A DNA stretch of 64,000 bases from Cellulosimicrobium protaetiae (GTDB lineage: Bacteria > Actinomycetota > Actinomycetes > Actinomycetales > Cellulomonadaceae): the NCBI RefSeq assembly GCF_009708005.2, contig NZ_CP052757.1, positions 2,604,001 through 2,668,000 on the forward strand, written 5' to 3'. The position numbers were made by a program, and so were the translations under genes. The notes under the pieces are model-generated. The model was not told the DNA's origin and made no database searches. It saw only the letters and a list, made by a program, of their open reading frames with translations. Positions 62,974 through 64,000 of the stretch are shown piece by piece. Numbering within the stretch: the first letter of the stretch is position 1; every line of letters begins with the position of its first letter.

Positions 62974-64000
62974 GTGACGACCTCCGCGCGACCTCGCCTC
63001 CTGCTCATCGACGGACACTCCATGGCCTACCGCGCGTTCTTCGCGCTCCCGGCGGAGAACTTCTCGACGACCACGGGGCAGCACACGAACGCGGTGTACG
63101 GGTTCACGTCGATGCTCATCAACCTCCTGCGGGACGAGGAGCCGACGCACGTCGCCGTCGCGTTCGACGCGGGCCGCCAGTCGTTCCGCACCGAGATCCT
63201 GCCGACCTACAAGGGCACGCGCGAGTCCACCCCCGAGCCCTTCCGCGGCCAGGTCCCGCTCATCAAGGAGATCCTCGAGACGCTGCACATCCCGACGCTC
63301 GAGCGCGAGGGCTACGAGGCGGACGACATCTTCGCGACCCTCGCGACCCAGGGCGCGGACGCCGGGATGGAGGTCCTCGTCTGCTCGGGCGACCGGGACT
63401 CCTTCCAGCTCATCGGCGAGGACGTCACCGTGCTGTACCCGAAGAAGGGCGTCTCCGAGCTCGCGCGCATGGACGGCGCGGCCGTCGTCGAGAAGTACGG
63501 AGTCCCGCCCGAGCGGTACAGCGACCTGGCAGCGCTCGTGGGGGAGACCTCGGACAACCTGCCGGGCATCCCCGGCGTCGGCCCCAAGACGGCCGCGAAG
63601 TGGATCACGGCCTACGGCGACCTCGACGGCCTGCTCGAGCACGCGGACGAGATCAAGGGCAAGGCGGGGGAGAACCTGCGCGCGCACCTCGACCAGGTAC
63701 GCCTCAACCGGCGGCTCAACGCGCTCCTGCGCGACCTCGAGCTCCCGGTCGGCCCGGACGACCTCGCGACGCGCCCGTGGGACCGCGAGGCCGCGCACCG
63801 CGTCCTCGACGCGCTCGAGTTCCGCGCCCTGCGCGACCGGCTCTTCGCGATCGCGCCCGAGGGCGAGGTCGAGACGGAGGCGGGGTTCGACGTCGAGCTC
63901 GCCGACGTCCTGCCCGGCGGCCTCGGCGCCTGGCTGGCGGAGCACGGCGGTCGGATCGGGGTCGAGGTGGCGGGCAAGGCGGTTCCGGGCGGCGGGGACG
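62974..64000 (+). CDS. polA: DNA polymerase I, N-terminal part (3' end beyond window)
   Basis: Repair and Okazaki-fragment polymerase. About 342 residues are visible and the frame is open at the window end. The 5'-3' exonuclease (FEN) domain is complete: LLLIDGHSMAYRAFFALP, AFDAGRQSFRTE, the helical arch YKGTRESTPEPF, the metal ligands in EREGYEADDIFATLA and CSGDRDSFQLI, and the helix-hairpin-helix motif GIPGVGPKTAAKW. The sequence then enters the region before the 3'-5' exonuclease-like domain. The GTG start (VTTSARPRLLLIDG) fits a leaderless transcript from TAGGTT. Confidence 0.97.
   Translation, partial: MTTSARPRLLLIDGHSMAYRAFFALPAENFSTTTGQHTNAVYGFTSMLINLLRDEEPTHVAVAFDAGRQSFRTEILPTYKGTRESTPEPFRGQVPLIKEILETLHIPTLEREGYEADDIFATLATQGADAGMEVLVCSGDRDSFQLIGEDVTVLYPKKGVSELARMDGAAVVEKYGVPPERYSDLAALVGETSDNLPGIPGVGPKTAAKWITAYGDLDGLLEHADEIKGKAGENLRAHLDQVRLNRRLNALLRDLELPVGPDDLATRPWDREAAHRVLDALEFRALRDRLFAIAPEGEVETEAGFDVELADVLPGGLGAWLAEHGGRIGVEVAGKAVPGGGD

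Overview
The window is chromosomal DNA from a high-GC actinobacterium (G+C well above 70 percent by eye). It carries a complete Pup-proteasome locus, a mycothiol synthesis gene (mshC), an actinobacterial trp cluster with its small membrane proteins, an ANTAR response regulator and many GTG starts. These features, with the GH92 mannosidase and the gene order, point to a Micrococcales relative of Cellulosimicrobium, Cellulomonas or Isoptericola; that placement is inference. I see no rRNA, transposase, integrase or CRISPR array.

Layout. 1-7.9 kb is accessory: a truncated GNAT, an M3 peptidase, a NarL-type two-component system, a small membrane protein and a membrane-anchored multicopper oxidase, ending in a 470 bp intergenic repeat island. 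8-17.3 kb is an actinobacterial core block: M20 peptidase, fructosamine-kinase-like protein, DUF5703 protein, acidic small protein, aldo/keto reductase, uppP, corA-like, mshC, PAC2 protein and HAD hydrolase. 17.3-24.35 kb looks inserted into that block: an APH-like kinase, then an operon of a methyltransferase and an alpha/beta-hydrolase-glycosyltransferase fusion, divergent from a large LuxR-family (LAL) ATPase regulator. 24.4-34.9 kb is the Pup-proteasome region: M50 protease, trmI, mpa, dop, pup, prcB, prcA, pafA and an FKBP lipoprotein. Mpa unfolds pupylated substrates for the PrcBA protease, PafA ligates Pup and Dop removes it. Pup here ends in Glu, so it needs no deamidation.

34.9-48.1 kb holds amino-acid biosynthesis: hisF, a heterodimeric ABC exporter pair, hisI-trpE-TP protein, three small membrane proteins, trpC, trpB, trpA and lgt. 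Many stop and start codons overlap by four bases. 48.3-55.9 kb has gltB-gltD and pyk. 56-60.5 kb is accessory again (nucleotidyltransferase, and a GH92 mannosidase-glycosyltransferase operon). 60.6-64 kb carries an unusual tRNA-Leu(CAA), a PdtaR-like ANTAR regulator, a GNAT, a PaaI-like thioesterase and the start of polA.

A recurring signal is a TANNNT -10 hexamer 6-8 bases upstream of an ATG or GTG, which predicts leaderless transcripts for about a dozen genes and helped fix their starts. The most unusual items are the 21 bp repeat island at 7.45-7.9 kb with a matching 38 bp perfect palindrome at 2.7 kb, the hydrolase-glycosyltransferase fusion locus with its two operator-like dyads, and the tRNA-Leu(CAA) without a long variable arm.
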